DNA from: Microbacterium sp. LWO12-1.2
GTDB lineage: Bacteria; Actinomycetota; Actinomycetes; Actinomycetales; Microbacteriaceae
Direction of reading: 5' to 3'
Assembly (NCBI RefSeq): GCF_040675875.1
Contig: NZ_JBEGII010000001.1
Coordinates: forward strand, 868,001 to 932,000
DNA length: 64,000 bases
The position numbers and the translations under genes were made by a program. The notes beneath the pieces were generated by a model. It saw nothing but the letters and a program-made list of their open reading frames with translations, was not told where the DNA came from and did not search any database. Within the stretch, counting starts at the first letter, position 1. The number at the start of each line of letters is the position of its first letter. Of this stretch, positions 26,475 to 37,998 are shown in pieces.

Positions 26475-27640
26475 AGCAGTATCTCTTCACGATCCTCATC
26501 ACTGCCGCGATCACGTTCGCGCTGACCTGGGCGGTCTGGCGACTGAGCCTGCGGTACAAGCTCTATCCGGGCATCCGTGAGCGCGATGTGCACACGACGC
26601 CGACTCCGCGTCTCGGCGGAGTCGCAATCTTCCTCGGCATCGTCGCCGCATTCGGGTTCTCCGCGCTCAACCCCTTCTTCCAGAGCATCTGGACGCCGCC
26701 ACAGACGATCTGGTCGATCCTCGCCGCCTCGCTGCTGATCGCCGTCATCGGGGTCGTGGACGACCTCTGGGACATCGACTGGATGATCAAGCTCGGTGCC
26801 CAGTTCCTGGCGGCAGGGGTCATCACGGTCGGCGGCGGCCTGCAGATCCTGTCCCTGCCCTTCGGGGACCTGATCGTCGTCTCGAGCTGGCTGAGCATCA
26901 CGATCACCATGTTCGCGATCGTGATCGTGATGAACGCCGTCAACTTCATCGATGGACTCGACGGGCTCGTCGCCGGCGTGTGCCTCATCTCCAACGGCGT
27001 CTTCTTCGCGTACTCCTACATCTTCACGCGCGACTCCGGCGCCTCCAGCAATTTCAATCTCTCGACCTTCATCGCCGCGGTCCTGATCGGTGCGTGCCTC
27101 GGGTTCCTGCCCTTGAACTGGAGTCCTGCAAAGCTCTTCATGGGGGACTCCGGTGCGCTCGTCATCGGTCTGCTGATGGCGACGTCGGCGATCTCGATCA
27201 CCGGTCAGATGGATCCGTCCTCGCTCGACCCGGAGCGCCTGGGACGCTCCCAGCTGGTCGGTGCATTCCTGCCGATCCTGCTGCCGCTCCTGGTCGTCCT
27301 TCTCCCGCTGCTGGACTTCGGGCTGGCGGTGCTGCGGCGCATGAGTGCCGGTCGCTCGCCGTTCTCGCCCGACCGGAAGCACCTGCATCACCGGATGCTC
27401 GACCTCGGGCACCGCGACCGCGACGCGGTCCTCATCTTCTATGCATGGACGGCCGTGATCTCGCTCGCGGTCCTGCTCATGTACGTCGGCGCACGCGAGG
27501 ACTGGCCCGGCCAGTACCTCCCCGGCGTCGGCTTCGGCGTGGTGGGCATCGTGGCCTGCCTGCTGATCACCCTCATGCCCTCCCGTCGTAAGAAGCCGGC
27601 GACGGCACACGCGCCCGACCCGACCTCCCTGGAGTCCTGA
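26471..27640 (+). CDS. wecA: Undecaprenyl-phosphate N-acetylhexosamine-1-phosphate transferase (WecA/TagO type)
   Basis: 389 residues, about ten transmembrane helices. It transfers a sugar-1-phosphate to undecaprenyl phosphate, starting wall glycopolymer synthesis. Family motifs are PTPRLGGVAI, VDDLWDID (Mg2+ Asp pair), NAVNFIDGLDGL, FMGDSGAL and the HLHHRML cytoplasmic motif. The HLHH motif places it with WecA/Rfe/TagO rather than MraY. The GTG at 26471 overlaps the tsaC stop. This gene preceding the atp operon is standard actinobacterial order. Confidence 0.9.
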   Translation: MKQYLFTILITAAITFALTWAVWRLSLRYKLYPGIRERDVHTTPTPRLGGVAIFLGIVAAFGFSALNPFFQSIWTPPQTIWSILAASLLIAVIGVVDDLWDIDWMIKLGAQFLAAGVITVGGGLQILSLPFGDLIVVSSWLSITITMFAIVIVMNAVNFIDGLDGLVAGVCLISNGVFFAYSYIFTRDSGASSNFNLSTFIAAVLIGACLGFLPLNWSPAKLFMGDSGALVIGLLMATSAISITGQMDPSSLDPERLGRSQLVGAFLPILLPLLVVLLPLLDFGLAVLRRMSAGRSPFSPDRKHLHHRMLDLGHRDRDAVLIFYAWTAVISLAVLLMYVGAREDWPGQYLPGVGFGVVGIVACLLITLMPSRRKKPATAHAPDPTSLES

Positions 27641-28212
27641 TGAGCCCGAACCCCGTGTCCAGCAATCCCATCCTGCGTCGCACCCTGATCTGGTCCGCGG
27701 TCGCGACGGTGATCCTCGCGGTCGTGGCAGGTGGCGTCGGCTTCCTCGTCGGAGGAGGGGAGGGACTCGTGAGCGGGCTGCTCGGTGTGCTGCTCGCCGC
27801 GCTCTTCCTCGCGATCACCGGCATCAGCATCCTGATCGCGAACCGCTGGTTCGGCGATCCGCTGTATGTGCAGCTGTTCTTCGCGATCGTGCTCGGCGGC
27901 TGGCTCCTCAAGCTCGGCGTCTTCGTGGTCGTGATGATCGTGCTGAGCGGCCAGCCCTGGATCCACCCGATGGTGTTCTTCCTCTCGATCGTCGCCGGCG
28001 TCATCATGTCGCTCGCGATCGACGTGCTCGTGCTCACCAAGATGCGGCTTCCGAACGTCAGCGATGCCTCGCTGCCGACCGAGGCTCCAGAGGATCGCGC
28101 CCCGGGTGTGTTCCTGCCCACCGAGGTGCCGGAGGACCGCGCGCCGGGGCGGCATCACATCGTGCCGGAGAAGCCTGCAGACGAGGGCCCCGCGGACTCG
28201 CGCACCATCTGA
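27640..28212 (+). CDS. AtpI-like membrane protein
   Basis: 190 residues, four transmembrane helices. Its position directly before atpB and its helix pattern match subunit I-type proteins thought to help assemble the c-ring; sequence conservation in that family is low. The ATG overlaps the wecA stop by one base. The cytoplasmic tail contains a near-perfect tandem repeat, LPTEAPEDRAPG then LPTEVPEDRAPG, which is not typical of AtpI. It may belong to both the wecA and atp transcription units. Confidence 0.7.
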   Translation: MSPNPVSSNPILRRTLIWSAVATVILAVVAGGVGFLVGGGEGLVSGLLGVLLAALFLAITGISILIANRWFGDPLYVQLFFAIVLGGWLLKLGVFVVVMIVLSGQPWIHPMVFFLSIVAGVIMSLAIDVLVLTKMRLPNVSDASLPTEAPEDRAPGVFLPTEVPEDRAPGRHHIVPEKPADEGPADSRTI

Positions 28213-28218
28213 CTCTGA

Positions 28219-28224
28219 TAGTGT
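28219..28224 (+). promoter_or_regulatory. -10 element in front of the atp operon
   Basis: TAGTGT, then 6 nt (TGACAC) and a GTG at 28231 that opens an 11-codon ORF in frame with atpB. Confidence 0.45.
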
Positions 28225-28230
28225 TGACAC

Positions 28231-28266
28231 GTGCCCGCCGCTCTCCCGCGAGCGCTTGCGCAGTGA
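28231..28266 (+). CDS. Possible 11-residue leader peptide upstream of atpB
   Basis: GTG at 28231 lies exactly 6 nt after the -10 hexamer, the leaderless spacing seen for many genes here. It encodes MPAALPRALAQ and stops at TGA (28264-28266), in the same frame as atpB. Either it is a real leader ORF, or it is the original atpB start cut off by a stop codon. No codon run suggests amino-acid attenuation. Confidence 0.3.
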   Translation: MPAALPRALAQ

Positions 28267-28323
28267 AGCACACCGACCATCGTCGCCCCGGTTCTGACCG
28301 GTGCCCCGAAGCTGGAGCCCGCG

Positions 28324-29413
<1,090 letters not shown>

Positions 29414-29440
29414 TCCACACCGACTTCAGAAGGAGACAGG

Positions 29441-29998
29441 ATGCTGAACGCTCTTGTCACGAACCTCGCGGCTGAGGGTGAGGCGGCCAACAACCCGCTG
29501 CTCCCCGCGTGGTACGACATCATCTGGTCGGGCCTGTGGTTCCTCATCATCCTCGTCGTCGTGTGGAAGGTCGCCCTTCCCAAGCTGACGAAGATGCTCG
29601 ACGAGCGGTCCGCCGCCATCGAGGGGAACATCGCCAAGGCTGACGAGGCTCAGAAGCAGGCCGAGGCCGCGCTCGAGGAGTACACGCGTCAGCTGGCCGA
29701 GGCACGCACCGAAGCCGGTGAGATCCGTGAGGCCGCCCGCGAGGATGGCAAGAAGATCGTCGCCGAGGCCAAGGAAGCTGCGAGCAGCGAAGCTGCCCGC
29801 ATCACCGCCACCGCGCACACGCAGATCGAGGCCGAGCGTCAGACCGCTCTCGTCTCGCTCCGCAGCGAGGTCGGAACGCTCGCCATCGACCTCGCCGGTG
29901 GCGTGGTCGGGGAGACGCTGTCCGATGACGCACGTGCGACGGCTGTGGTCGACCGCTTCCTCGCCGACCTCGAAGCATCCGAGAAGGCGGCCCAGTAA
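29441..29998 (+). CDS. atpF: ATP synthase subunit b (peripheral stalk)
   Basis: 185 residues. One N-terminal transmembrane helix (IIWSGLWFLIILVVVW) is followed by a long Ala/Glu/Lys-rich coiled coil that dimerises and reaches the top of F1. AGAAGGAG precedes the ATG. The stop overlaps the atpH start (TAATG). Confidence 0.96.
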   Translation: MLNALVTNLAAEGEAANNPLLPAWYDIIWSGLWFLIILVVVWKVALPKLTKMLDERSAAIEGNIAKADEAQKQAEAALEEYTRQLAEARTEAGEIREAAREDGKKIVAEAKEAASSEAARITATAHTQIEAERQTALVSLRSEVGTLAIDLAGGVVGETLSDDARATAVVDRFLADLEASEKAAQ

Positions 29999-30786
29999 TG
30001 GGCAGCGCGACCACTCAGGCGCTTGCGGCATCCGTTCAGGCGCTTGCCGCGGCATCCGGCGTGACCCTCGACACCTCGCGGGAGCTCTTCGCCGCGGCGC
30101 ATGCCGTGGGCGAATCGTCGCATCTGAGCGGCGCGCTTGCTGACGCCTCGGCTCCGGCCGAGGCACGGCAGAACGTCGTCGCCTCGGTCTTCGGCGGGTT
30201 CTCGCAGAACACGCGGGACGTGCTGAAGGCCGTCGTCTCCGAGCGTTGGTCCGACGCGAGCGAGCTCGTCGACGGCATCGAGGAGCTCGCGATCCGCGCG
30301 GCTGCGATCTCCGACAGCGGTGCCGACATCGAGGCGGAGCTCTTCGGCTTCTCCCGGGTCATCGCGGCGAACTCGGAGCTCGAACTCGCCCTGGGCACCC
30401 GCCTCGGGGGAGCACAGGCCAAGGTCGATCTCGTCGATCGCCTGCTCGCCGGTTCCGTCAGCGCCCCTGCGGCGCTGATCGTGTCGTCGCTCGTGCGCCA
30501 GCCGCGCGAGCGTCGCATCCGCCAGCTGCTGAACCGCGCCATGCGCATCGTCTCGAGCCAGAACGGTCGAGTCGTCGCGACGGTCCACACAGCGTCCGAG
30601 CTGAACGAAGCTCAGCGCACCCGTCTCAGCGACGCACTCTCGCGCCGTTACGACGGCAAGGTCTCGCTCAACGTCGTCATCGACCCTGCCGTTCTCGGAG
30701 GCCTGCGCGTGCAGATCGCCGATGACGTCATCGACGGCAGCATCTCCGCTCGACTCGCAGACCTTCGCCAGAAGCTCGCGGGCTAA
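29998..30786 (+). CDS. atpH: ATP synthase subunit delta
   Basis: 262 residues, longer than the ~180 of E. coli but normal for Microbacteriaceae. Two halves are visible. The N-terminal helical part binds the crown of alpha, and the C-terminal OSCP domain ([18 protein letters not shown]...[24 protein letters not shown], key parts) binds subunit b. The start overlaps the atpF stop, so the two stalk subunits are coupled. Confidence 0.96.
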   Translation: MGSATTQALAASVQALAAASGVTLDTSRELFAAAHAVGESSHLSGALADASAPAEARQNVVASVFGGFSQNTRDVLKAVVSERWSDASELVDGIEELAIRAAAISDSGADIEAELFGFSRVIAANSELELALGTRLGGAQAKVDLVDRLLAGSVSAPAALIVSSLVRQPRERRIRQLLNRAMRIVSSQNGRVVATVHTASELNEAQRTRLSDALSRRYDGKVSLNVVIDPAVLGGLRVQIADDVIDGSISARLADLRQKLAG

Positions 30787-30833
30787 CACGACTTCGCGCG
30801 GGGAACCGCGCACCCAGATACAAAGGGAAGACA

Positions 30834-32474
30834 ATGGCAGAACTATCGATCAGCCCCGACGTCATCCGTGACGCGCTGAAGGACTTCGCCGCCGCCTACG
30901 AGCCCACCGGGGCCGCGGCGACCGAGGTCGGCACCGTCATCGACGCCGCGGATGGAATCGCGCATGTCGAGGGCCTGCCCGGCGTCATGGCCAACGAGCT
31001 CGTGACCTTCGGCGACGGCACCAAGGGCCTCGCCCTGAGCCTCGACCAGAACCAGATCGGTGTCGTCGTGCTCGGCGACTTCACCGGCGTCGAGGCCGGC
31101 CAGGAAGTCACCCGTACGGGTGAGGTCCTCTCCGTGCCCGTCGGCGACGGCTACCTGGGCCGCGTGGTCGACCCGCTCGGCAACCCGATCGACGGCCTCG
31201 GCTCGATCGCGACCGAGGGCAGCCGCGAGCTCGAGCTGCAGGCGCCCGGCGTCATGCAGCGCAAGTCGGTCCACGAGCCGATGCAGACCGGCATCAAGGC
31301 CATCGACGCGATGATCCCGGTCGGCCGTGGACAGCGTCAGCTGATCATCGGTGACCGCCAGACCGGTAAGACGGCGATCGCGATCGACACGATCATCAAC
31401 CAGAAGGACAACTGGGAGTCCGGCGACGTCAACAAGCAGGTCCGCTGCATCTACGTCGCCATCGGCCAGAAGGGCTCGACCATCGCTTCGGTGAAGGGTG
31501 CGCTCGAAGAGGCCGGTGCCCTGGAGTACACCACGATCGTGGCCGCTCCGGCATCCGACCCCGCCGGCTTCAAGTACCTCGCTCCCTACACCGGTTCGGC
31601 CATCGGCCAGCACTGGATGTATGGCGGCAAGCACGTCCTCATCATCTTCGATGACCTGTCGAAGCAGGCTGAGGCCTACCGCGCCGTGTCGCTCCTCCTG
31701 CGCCGTCCGCCGGGCCGTGAGGCGTACCCGGGTGACGTCTTCTACCTGCACTCCCGTCTGCTGGAGCGTTGCGCGAAGCTGTCCGACGAGCTGGGTGCCG
31801 GTTCCATGACGGGTCTCCCGATCATCGAGACCAAGGCCAACGACGTCTCGGCGTACATCCCGACCAACGTGATCTCGATCACGGACGGCCAGATCTTCCT
31901 GCAGTCCGACCTCTTCAACGCGAACCAGCGTCCGGCGGTCGACGTGGGTATCTCGGTCTCGCGAGTCGGCGGTGACGCTCAGGTCAAGTCGATCAAGAAG
32001 GTCTCGGGTACGTTGAAGCTCGAGCTGGCTCAGTACCGCTCTCTCGAGGCGTTCGCGATGTTCGCGTCCGACCTCGACCAGGCGTCGCGTCGTCAGCTCT
32101 CCCGCGGTGCGCGTCTGACCGAGCTGCTCAAGCAGCCGCAGTACTCGCCGTACCCCGTCGAGGAGCAGGTCGTCTCGATCTGGGCCGGAACGAAGGGCAA
32201 GCTCGACACGATCGAGGTCTCGGATGTCCTGCGCTTCGAGCGCGAGCTCCTTGACTACCTGCGTCGCAACACCAAGGTGCTCGACACCCTGCGCGAGACC
32301 AACGTCCTCGATGACGACACGGTCGCAGAGCTCGAGAAGCACACCGACGCTTTCATCCTGGAGTTCCAGGGTGGCAAGGGCGCCAGCATCGGCGCTCCCG
32401 GCCACGAGGAGCACGCGGCTGCGGAGGCGGACGACGTCAACCAGGAGAAGATCGTCAAGGGCCGTCGCGCGTAA
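30834..32474 (+). CDS. atpA: ATP synthase subunit alpha (F1)
   Basis: 546 residues. Non-catalytic nucleotide-binding subunit of the F1 hexamer. Walker A is GDRQTGKTA, the P-loop region reads [10 protein letters not shown], and the catalytic arginine finger lies in [10 protein letters not shown]. The C-terminal ~40 residues are a charged extension ([21 protein letters not shown]), as in other actinobacteria. AAAGGGAAG gives the ribosome-binding site. The opposite strand has a long open frame here which I treat as a codon-bias shadow. Confidence 0.98.
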   Translation: MAELSISPDVIRDALKDFAAAYEPTGAAATEVGTVIDAADGIAHVEGLPGVMANELVTFGDGTKGLALSLDQNQIGVVVLGDFTGVEAGQEVTRTGEVLSVPVGDGYLGRVVDPLGNPIDGLGSIATEGSRELELQAPGVMQRKSVHEPMQTGIKAIDAMIPVGRGQRQLIIGDRQTGKTAIAIDTIINQKDNWESGDVNKQVRCIYVAIGQKGSTIASVKGALEEAGALEYTTIVAAPASDPAGFKYLAPYTGSAIGQHWMYGGKHVLIIFDDLSKQAEAYRAVSLLLRRPPGREAYPGDVFYLHSRLLERCAKLSDELGAGSMTGLPIIETKANDVSAYIPTNVISITDGQIFLQSDLFNANQRPAVDVGISVSRVGGDAQVKSIKKVSGTLKLELAQYRSLEAFAMFASDLDQASRRQLSRGARLTELLKQPQYSPYPVEEQVVSIWAGTKGKLDTIEVSDVLRFERELLDYLRRNTKVLDTLRETNVLDDDTVAELEKHTDAFILEFQGGKGASIGAPGHEEHAAAEADDVNQEKIVKGRRA

Positions 32475-32494
32475 TCGCGTGAGGTACTGAACTC

Positions 32495-33394
32495 ATGGGC
32501 GCTCAACTCAGGGTCTACAAGCAGAAGATCTCTTCTGCTCAGACGACCAAGAAGATCACGAAGGCGATGGAACTCATCGCGGCTTCGCGCATCCAGAAGG
32601 CGATGGCACGCGTCAAGGCGTCCAGCCCCTTCGCGCGAGCCGTGACGAGGGCCGTGTCCGCCGTCGCGACGCACTCGAACGTCGACCACCCGCTCACCCG
32701 CGAGCCTGAGACGATCCACCGCTCCGCGGTCGTGATCTTCTCCTCGGACCGCGGTCTCGCCGGAGCCTTCAACTCGCAGATCCTCCGTGAGGGTCTCGAG
32801 GTGGCGGAGCTCCTGCGCGAGCAGGGCAAGGAGCCGGTGTTCTACCTCGTCGGTCGCAAGGCCGTCGGCTACTTCCAGTTCCGTCGCATCGCGGCGGCTG
32901 CGGAGTGGACCGGCGACACCGACACCCCGTCGTTCCACACGGCGGAGGAGATCTCGCAGAAGCTTCTCGAGGACTTCTCCCGCGGTGGCGTCGAGGGCGG
33001 CGTGGACGAGATCCACCTCGTGTACAACCGTTTCGTCAGCATGATGACGCAGACGCCGGAGTCCGTGCGTCTGCTCCCGCTGGAGATCTCGGAAGCCGAC
33101 GAGTCGGAGGCGGGCAACACCATCTACCCGCTGTACGAGTTCGAGCCGGATGCCGAGACCGTGCTGGACGCGATCCTGCCGGTGTACATCCAGAGCCGCG
33201 TCTTCAACGCACTCCTGCAGTCGTCTGCCGCCAAGCAGGCAGCGACGCAGAAGGCGATGAAGTCGGCCAGCGACAACGCCGACAAGCTCATCACCGACTA
33301 CACCCGTCTGCGCAACAACGCGCGTCAGGCGGAGATCACGCAGCAGATCGCAGAGATCGTCGGCGGCGCCGACGCGCTCTCGTCGAGCAAATAG
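32495..33394 (+). CDS. atpG: ATP synthase subunit gamma (rotor shaft)
   Basis: 299 residues. N-terminal helix [31 protein letters not shown] and the C-terminal helix ([19 protein letters not shown]) form the coiled-coil axle that turns inside alpha3beta3. The central Rossmann-like domain contains [14 protein letters not shown]. It lies 20 nt after atpA in the standard order. Confidence 0.97.
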   Translation: MGAQLRVYKQKISSAQTTKKITKAMELIAASRIQKAMARVKASSPFARAVTRAVSAVATHSNVDHPLTREPETIHRSAVVIFSSDRGLAGAFNSQILREGLEVAELLREQGKEPVFYLVGRKAVGYFQFRRIAAAAEWTGDTDTPSFHTAEEISQKLLEDFSRGGVEGGVDEIHLVYNRFVSMMTQTPESVRLLPLEISEADESEAGNTIYPLYEFEPDAETVLDAILPVYIQSRVFNALLQSSAAKQAATQKAMKSASDNADKLITDYTRLRNNARQAEITQQIAEIVGGADALSSSK

Positions 33395-34870
<1,476 letters not shown>

Positions 34871-34872
34871 CC

Positions 34873-35133
34873 ATGGCGCTCAACGTCAGCCTCGTCTCCG
34901 CCGACGCGGAGGTCTGGACGGGAGAGGCGAGCCTTGTGGTCGCCAAGACCGTCGAGGGTGAGATCGGCTTCATGACCGGCCACGAGCCGGTGCTGGCCAT
35001 CCTCGCCGAGGGCCAGGTCCGGATCACCCAGACCGATGGCACCAAGGTGCTCGCCAACGCGCAGGACGGCTTCCTCTCCATGGAGGGCGAAACCCTGACG
35101 ATCGTTGCCGGCAACGCGGCCCTCATCGCCTGA
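34873..35133 (+). CDS. atpC: ATP synthase subunit epsilon
   Basis: 86 residues. It consists only of the N-terminal beta-sandwich that binds gamma and the c-ring (LNVSLVSADAEVWTGEAS...GEIGFMTGHEPVLAIL). The C-terminal helical hairpin that inhibits ATP hydrolysis in E. coli is absent, as in several actinobacteria, so the inhibitory mechanism must differ. The ATG is 2 nt after the atpD stop. A strong hairpin follows at 35150. Confidence 0.95.
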   Translation: MALNVSLVSADAEVWTGEASLVVAKTVEGEIGFMTGHEPVLAILAEGQVRITQTDGTKVLANAQDGFLSMEGETLTIVAGNAALIA

Positions 35134-35149
35134 GTAGTTCACCTCGACG

Positions 35150-35190
35150 CGTCCGCCTCGGGTTCCCTTCACCGGGATCCGAGGCGGACG
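35150..35190 (+). terminator. Terminator of the atp operon
   Basis: CGTCCGCCTCGG pairs with CCGAGGCGGACG (12 bp). An inner TCCC/GGGA stem lies in the loop, and GTCTGTCTGT follows. Confidence 0.75.
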
Positions 35191-35212
35191 TGTCTGTCTG
35201 TATCGAGGTTTC

Positions 35213-35968
35213 ATGAAGATCCTGCTCCCGCCGTCGGAGACCAAGCGGCCCGGCGGTTCCGGCGCGCCGCTGGACCTGCGCAGTCTGGTACTTCCTGCTC
35301 TGTACGAGGAGCGCTCCGCGGTCGTGGATACCCTGGTCGATCTCGCCGGTGACGAAGCGACTGCACGGTCGGTACTGAAGCTCAGTGCCCGGCAGCTCGG
35401 TGACATCGAGCACAACCGGATGCTGCGGCATGCTCCGACCATGCCTGCCGTCGATCGCTATACCGGCGTGCTCTTCGATGCGTTGGACGCCGCCACGCTG
35501 TCAGCCGCCTCGCGACGCTGGCTGGGCGCGCACGTCTGGATCCACAGCGCGCCGCTCGGTCCGATCGGGGCGTTGGATCTGATCCCGGCGTACCGGCTCG
35601 CTGCGGGTACATCCCTGCCCGGCCTGTCGGCGCTCCGCCGGCACTGGTCGGAGGCGACGCAGATAGCGATCGCGGAGGAGGCGCCTCCATTCGTCCTCGA
35701 CCTGCGCAGTGAGGCCTATGTCGCGCTCGGCCCTGTGCCCGCTTCCGTGCCGTCGGCGTACGTCCGTGTCGTGACGGATGGCGAAGACGGATCGCGCGCC
35801 CTCAACCACTTCAACAAGAAGTCCAAGGGCCTGCTCGTCCGTGCGCTCGCGGAGGATCGTCCGCGGATCGGCTCACTGCGATCCTTGCGCTCCTGGGCGC
35901 AGAAGCATGATGTCGTCCTCCGTGATTCTGAGTCGCCCGGCGTCTGGGAGCTCGTCGTCGCCGAGTGA
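35213..35968 (+). CDS. yaaA: YaaA-family peroxide stress protein
   Basis: 251 residues. The N-terminus MKILLPPSETK is the family signature. The C-terminal ALNHFNKKSKGLLVRAL is the second conserved block, equivalent to NHFNKKAKG of E. coli YaaA, a DNA-binding protein that limits intracellular iron and oxidative DNA damage during peroxide stress. GAGG before the ATG serves as ribosome-binding site. It follows the atp terminator and is expressed separately. Confidence 0.88.
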   Translation: MKILLPPSETKRPGGSGAPLDLRSLVLPALYEERSAVVDTLVDLAGDEATARSVLKLSARQLGDIEHNRMLRHAPTMPAVDRYTGVLFDALDAATLSAASRRWLGAHVWIHSAPLGPIGALDLIPAYRLAAGTSLPGLSALRRHWSEATQIAIAEEAPPFVLDLRSEAYVALGPVPASVPSAYVRVVTDGEDGSRALNHFNKKSKGLLVRALAEDRPRIGSLRSLRSWAQKHDVVLRDSESPGVWELVVAE

Positions 35969-36027
35969 CGTGGATTCCGTGCGGTCTTCTGCCCGCGTGG
36001 GCCGTTGCCCGTCAGGTGTCTCGCCGC

Positions 36028-36033
36028 TAGTGT
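36028..36033 (+). promoter_or_regulatory. -10 element of the DUF5684-like gene
   Basis: TAGTGT, about 48 nt before the ATG at 36082, leaving a leader with a GGAGGGG ribosome-binding site. Confidence 0.4.
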
Positions 36034-36081
36034 TGTGTCGCGGCGCGCATCGCGCCGGCTCGTTCAGATCCGGAGGGGATC

Positions 36082-36843
36082 ATGGATTCTTACTACTACG
36101 ACACAGGTGCCGCAGCGGTTCTCGGCATCCTGCTCGTGATCGGTTTCATCTTCGCGATCGCCGGATACGTACTCGTGTCGCTCTTCCTGATGAAGATCTT
36201 CGACAAAGCAGGCGTGCAGGGCAAGTGGCGCGCGTGGGTGCCGGTGTACAACTACCTGATCTTCGCGAAGCTCGGCGACGTCTCACCGTGGGTCGTGCTG
36301 ATCGCCATGGCGCTGTCGCTCATCCCGTACCTCAACTTCCTCACCGGTGTCGCCCTCGCGGTCGTGATGGCCCTCGCCGCGTGGCGTATCGGCCTGAAGC
36401 TGCAGAAGGACGCCGTCTGGGTCATCCTCTGGGTGCTCCTGGGTATCGTGTGGCTCGGTATCAACGCCTTTGACAAGTCGCGCTGGAACCCGAACATCGT
36501 CCCCGCTCCCTGGGCCGGCAACAGCCTCTTCACCGACACGACCGTGTGGCAGGGAATCCCCGTGCAGCCGTCCGCGTCCGCGGCGCCGCAGGCGTACGGT
36601 GCAGCTCCCCAGGGTTACGCACCTCCGGCTCCGCAGGGCTACACGCCTCCGGCTCCGCAGGGCTACGCGCCTCCGGCTCAGCCCGGATACGCGGCTCCCG
36701 CGGCCCCGGCCACCGGAGCACCCGTGCCCCCGGTCCCGCCCGCCACGCCGCCGGCTCCGCCCGCAGCACCCCCCGCCGCTCCGTCGGCTCCGCCCGCAGC
36801 ACCGCCCGTGCCGCCGACAGACCCGACTCAGCCCCCGGCCTGA
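36082..36843 (+). CDS. DUF5684-like membrane protein with Pro/Ala/Tyr-rich repeat tail
   Basis: 253 residues. About four transmembrane helices in the first 135 residues, including the WRAWVPVYNYLIFAKLG block seen in DUF5684 proteins that resemble signal-peptidase-like membrane domains. The rest is low complexity: three copies of an APQGYxPPA-type repeat, then a long Pro/Ala tract. Such tails in actinobacteria are usually extended and flexible. Function is unknown. GGAGGGG precedes the ATG, and a strong hairpin terminator follows the stop. Confidence 0.7.
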   Translation: MDSYYYDTGAAAVLGILLVIGFIFAIAGYVLVSLFLMKIFDKAGVQGKWRAWVPVYNYLIFAKLGDVSPWVVLIAMALSLIPYLNFLTGVALAVVMALAAWRIGLKLQKDAVWVILWVLLGIVWLGINAFDKSRWNPNIVPAPWAGNSLFTDTTVWQGIPVQPSASAAPQAYGAAPQGYAPPAPQGYTPPAPQGYAPPAQPGYAAPAAPATGAPVPPVPPATPPAPPAAPPAAPSAPPAAPPVPPTDPTQPPA

Positions 36844-36852
36844 GACATGTGA

Positions 36853-36890
36853 CGCAGAGAGCCCCCGACTTCGGCCGGGGGCTCTCTGCG
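36853..36890 (+). terminator. Terminator after the DUF5684-like gene
   Basis: CGCAGAGAGCCCCC pairs perfectly with GGGGGCTCTCTGCG over 14 bp with a 10-nt loop. Confidence 0.8.
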
Positions 36891-36922
36891 TTGCGTGAGA
36901 GGTGACGGCGGTTCGCCTCGGC

Positions 36923-36928
36923 TAACGT
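36923..36928 (+). promoter_or_regulatory. -10 element of the aldo/keto reductase gene
   Basis: TAACGT, then 7 nt (GGAAGCC) and the ATG at 36936. Confidence 0.5.
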
Positions 36929-36935
36929 GGAAGCC

Positions 36936-37919
36936 ATGGTCATGTCGCAGCGCCGTGTCGGCGCGTCCGGTCTCGTCGTGTCACCCACAGGCCTCGGCTG
37001 CAACAACTTCGGCCGCGCCGGCACCGCCACCGAGACTCTCTCCGGCACCCGGGAGGTGATCGACGCGGCGATCGCGAACGGCATAACCCTGTTCGACACC
37101 GCCGACATGTACGGTGCCGAGCCAGGTATGAGCGAGACGCTCATGGGGGAGGCCCTCGAAGGACGTCGTGACCGCATCGTGCTCGCCACCAAGTTCGGTC
37201 ACGAACGGGACATGGGGTATGACTTCCCGGCCGGCCGCGGCTCTCGGCGTTACGTGCGTCGCGCGGTCGAGGAGTCCCTGCGCCGGCTGCGTACGGACTG
37301 GATCGACCTCTACCAGTTGCATCTCCCCGACCCTGAGACACCGATCGCAGAGACGACCGATGCGCTGGACGAGCTGGTCGGGGAGGGGAAGATCCGCTAC
37401 TACGGTCATTCCAACTTCGCCGGCTGGCAGATCGCGGAAGCCGAGTTCACATCGCGTCAACGGTCGACCGGGCGATTCATCTCCGCGCAGAACCACTACT
37501 CGTTGCTCGCCCGCGCCGCCGAGCGCGAGGTGCTCCCCGCCGTGGCGCGCTATGGTCTCGGCTTCTTCCCCTTCTTCCCTCTTCACAACGGTCTCCTCAC
37601 GGGCAAGTTCACCCGCGAGGGCGGTCCCGCCGACAGCCGCATCATGTCCAGCCGCCGCCATGTCTGGGAGAACGCGCCCTGGGACGCCATCGACGAGTTC
37701 CGCACGTTCTGCGCAGACCGCGACATCACCATGTTGCAGGCGTCCTTCGGGTGGCTGCTCGCGAATCCGCTGGTGTCGAGCGTGATCGCCGGAGCCACAT
37801 CCGCCGCGCAGATCGAGGCCAACGCGCAGGCCGGTGACGAGTGGCGTCCCGACGCCGACGAGCTCGCGATGATCGATCGACTGTTCCCCCTCCCTGAGGA
37901 CCCGGGGGCCCGAGTATGA
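36936..37919 (+). CDS. Aldo/keto reductase
   Basis: 327 residues. NAD(P)H-dependent oxidoreductase with a TIM barrel. The catalytic tetrad is visible: FDTADMYG (Asp and Tyr), VLATKFG (Lys) and YQLHLPD (His). SNFAGWQI and VIAGATSAAQI are the cofactor-side motifs. It is closest to the YghZ/MocA-like broad group acting on small aldehydes; physiological substrate unknown. The start at 36936 fits the upstream -10 hexamer; ATG 36942 is an alternative. Confidence 0.88.
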   Translation: MVMSQRRVGASGLVVSPTGLGCNNFGRAGTATETLSGTREVIDAAIANGITLFDTADMYGAEPGMSETLMGEALEGRRDRIVLATKFGHERDMGYDFPAGRGSRRYVRRAVEESLRRLRTDWIDLYQLHLPDPETPIAETTDALDELVGEGKIRYYGHSNFAGWQIAEAEFTSRQRSTGRFISAQNHYSLLARAAEREVLPAVARYGLGFFPFFPLHNGLLTGKFTREGGPADSRIMSSRRHVWENAPWDAIDEFRTFCADRDITMLQASFGWLLANPLVSSVIAGATSAAQIEANAQAGDEWRPDADELAMIDRLFPLPEDPGARV

Positions 37920-37939
37920 GTGCGATGGGTGAGTTCCAC

Positions 37940-37945
37940 TACGAT
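37940..37945 (+). promoter_or_regulatory. Candidate -10 element of the PP2C gene
   Basis: TACGAT. A transcript from about 37952 would carry the CGGAGG ribosome-binding site in front of the GTG at 37999. Confidence 0.35.
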
Positions 37946-37998
37946 GTGTGAGTACGCTGTGGCCGCCCGACTGGTCGCAGATCCATCGGAGGCAGCAC

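Noticed and set aside
36590..36700. Repeated GGCTACxCGCCTCCGGCT-type units, considered as a repeat array
   Set aside because: They encode the APQGYxPPA tail of the DUF5684-like protein, with no spacers.
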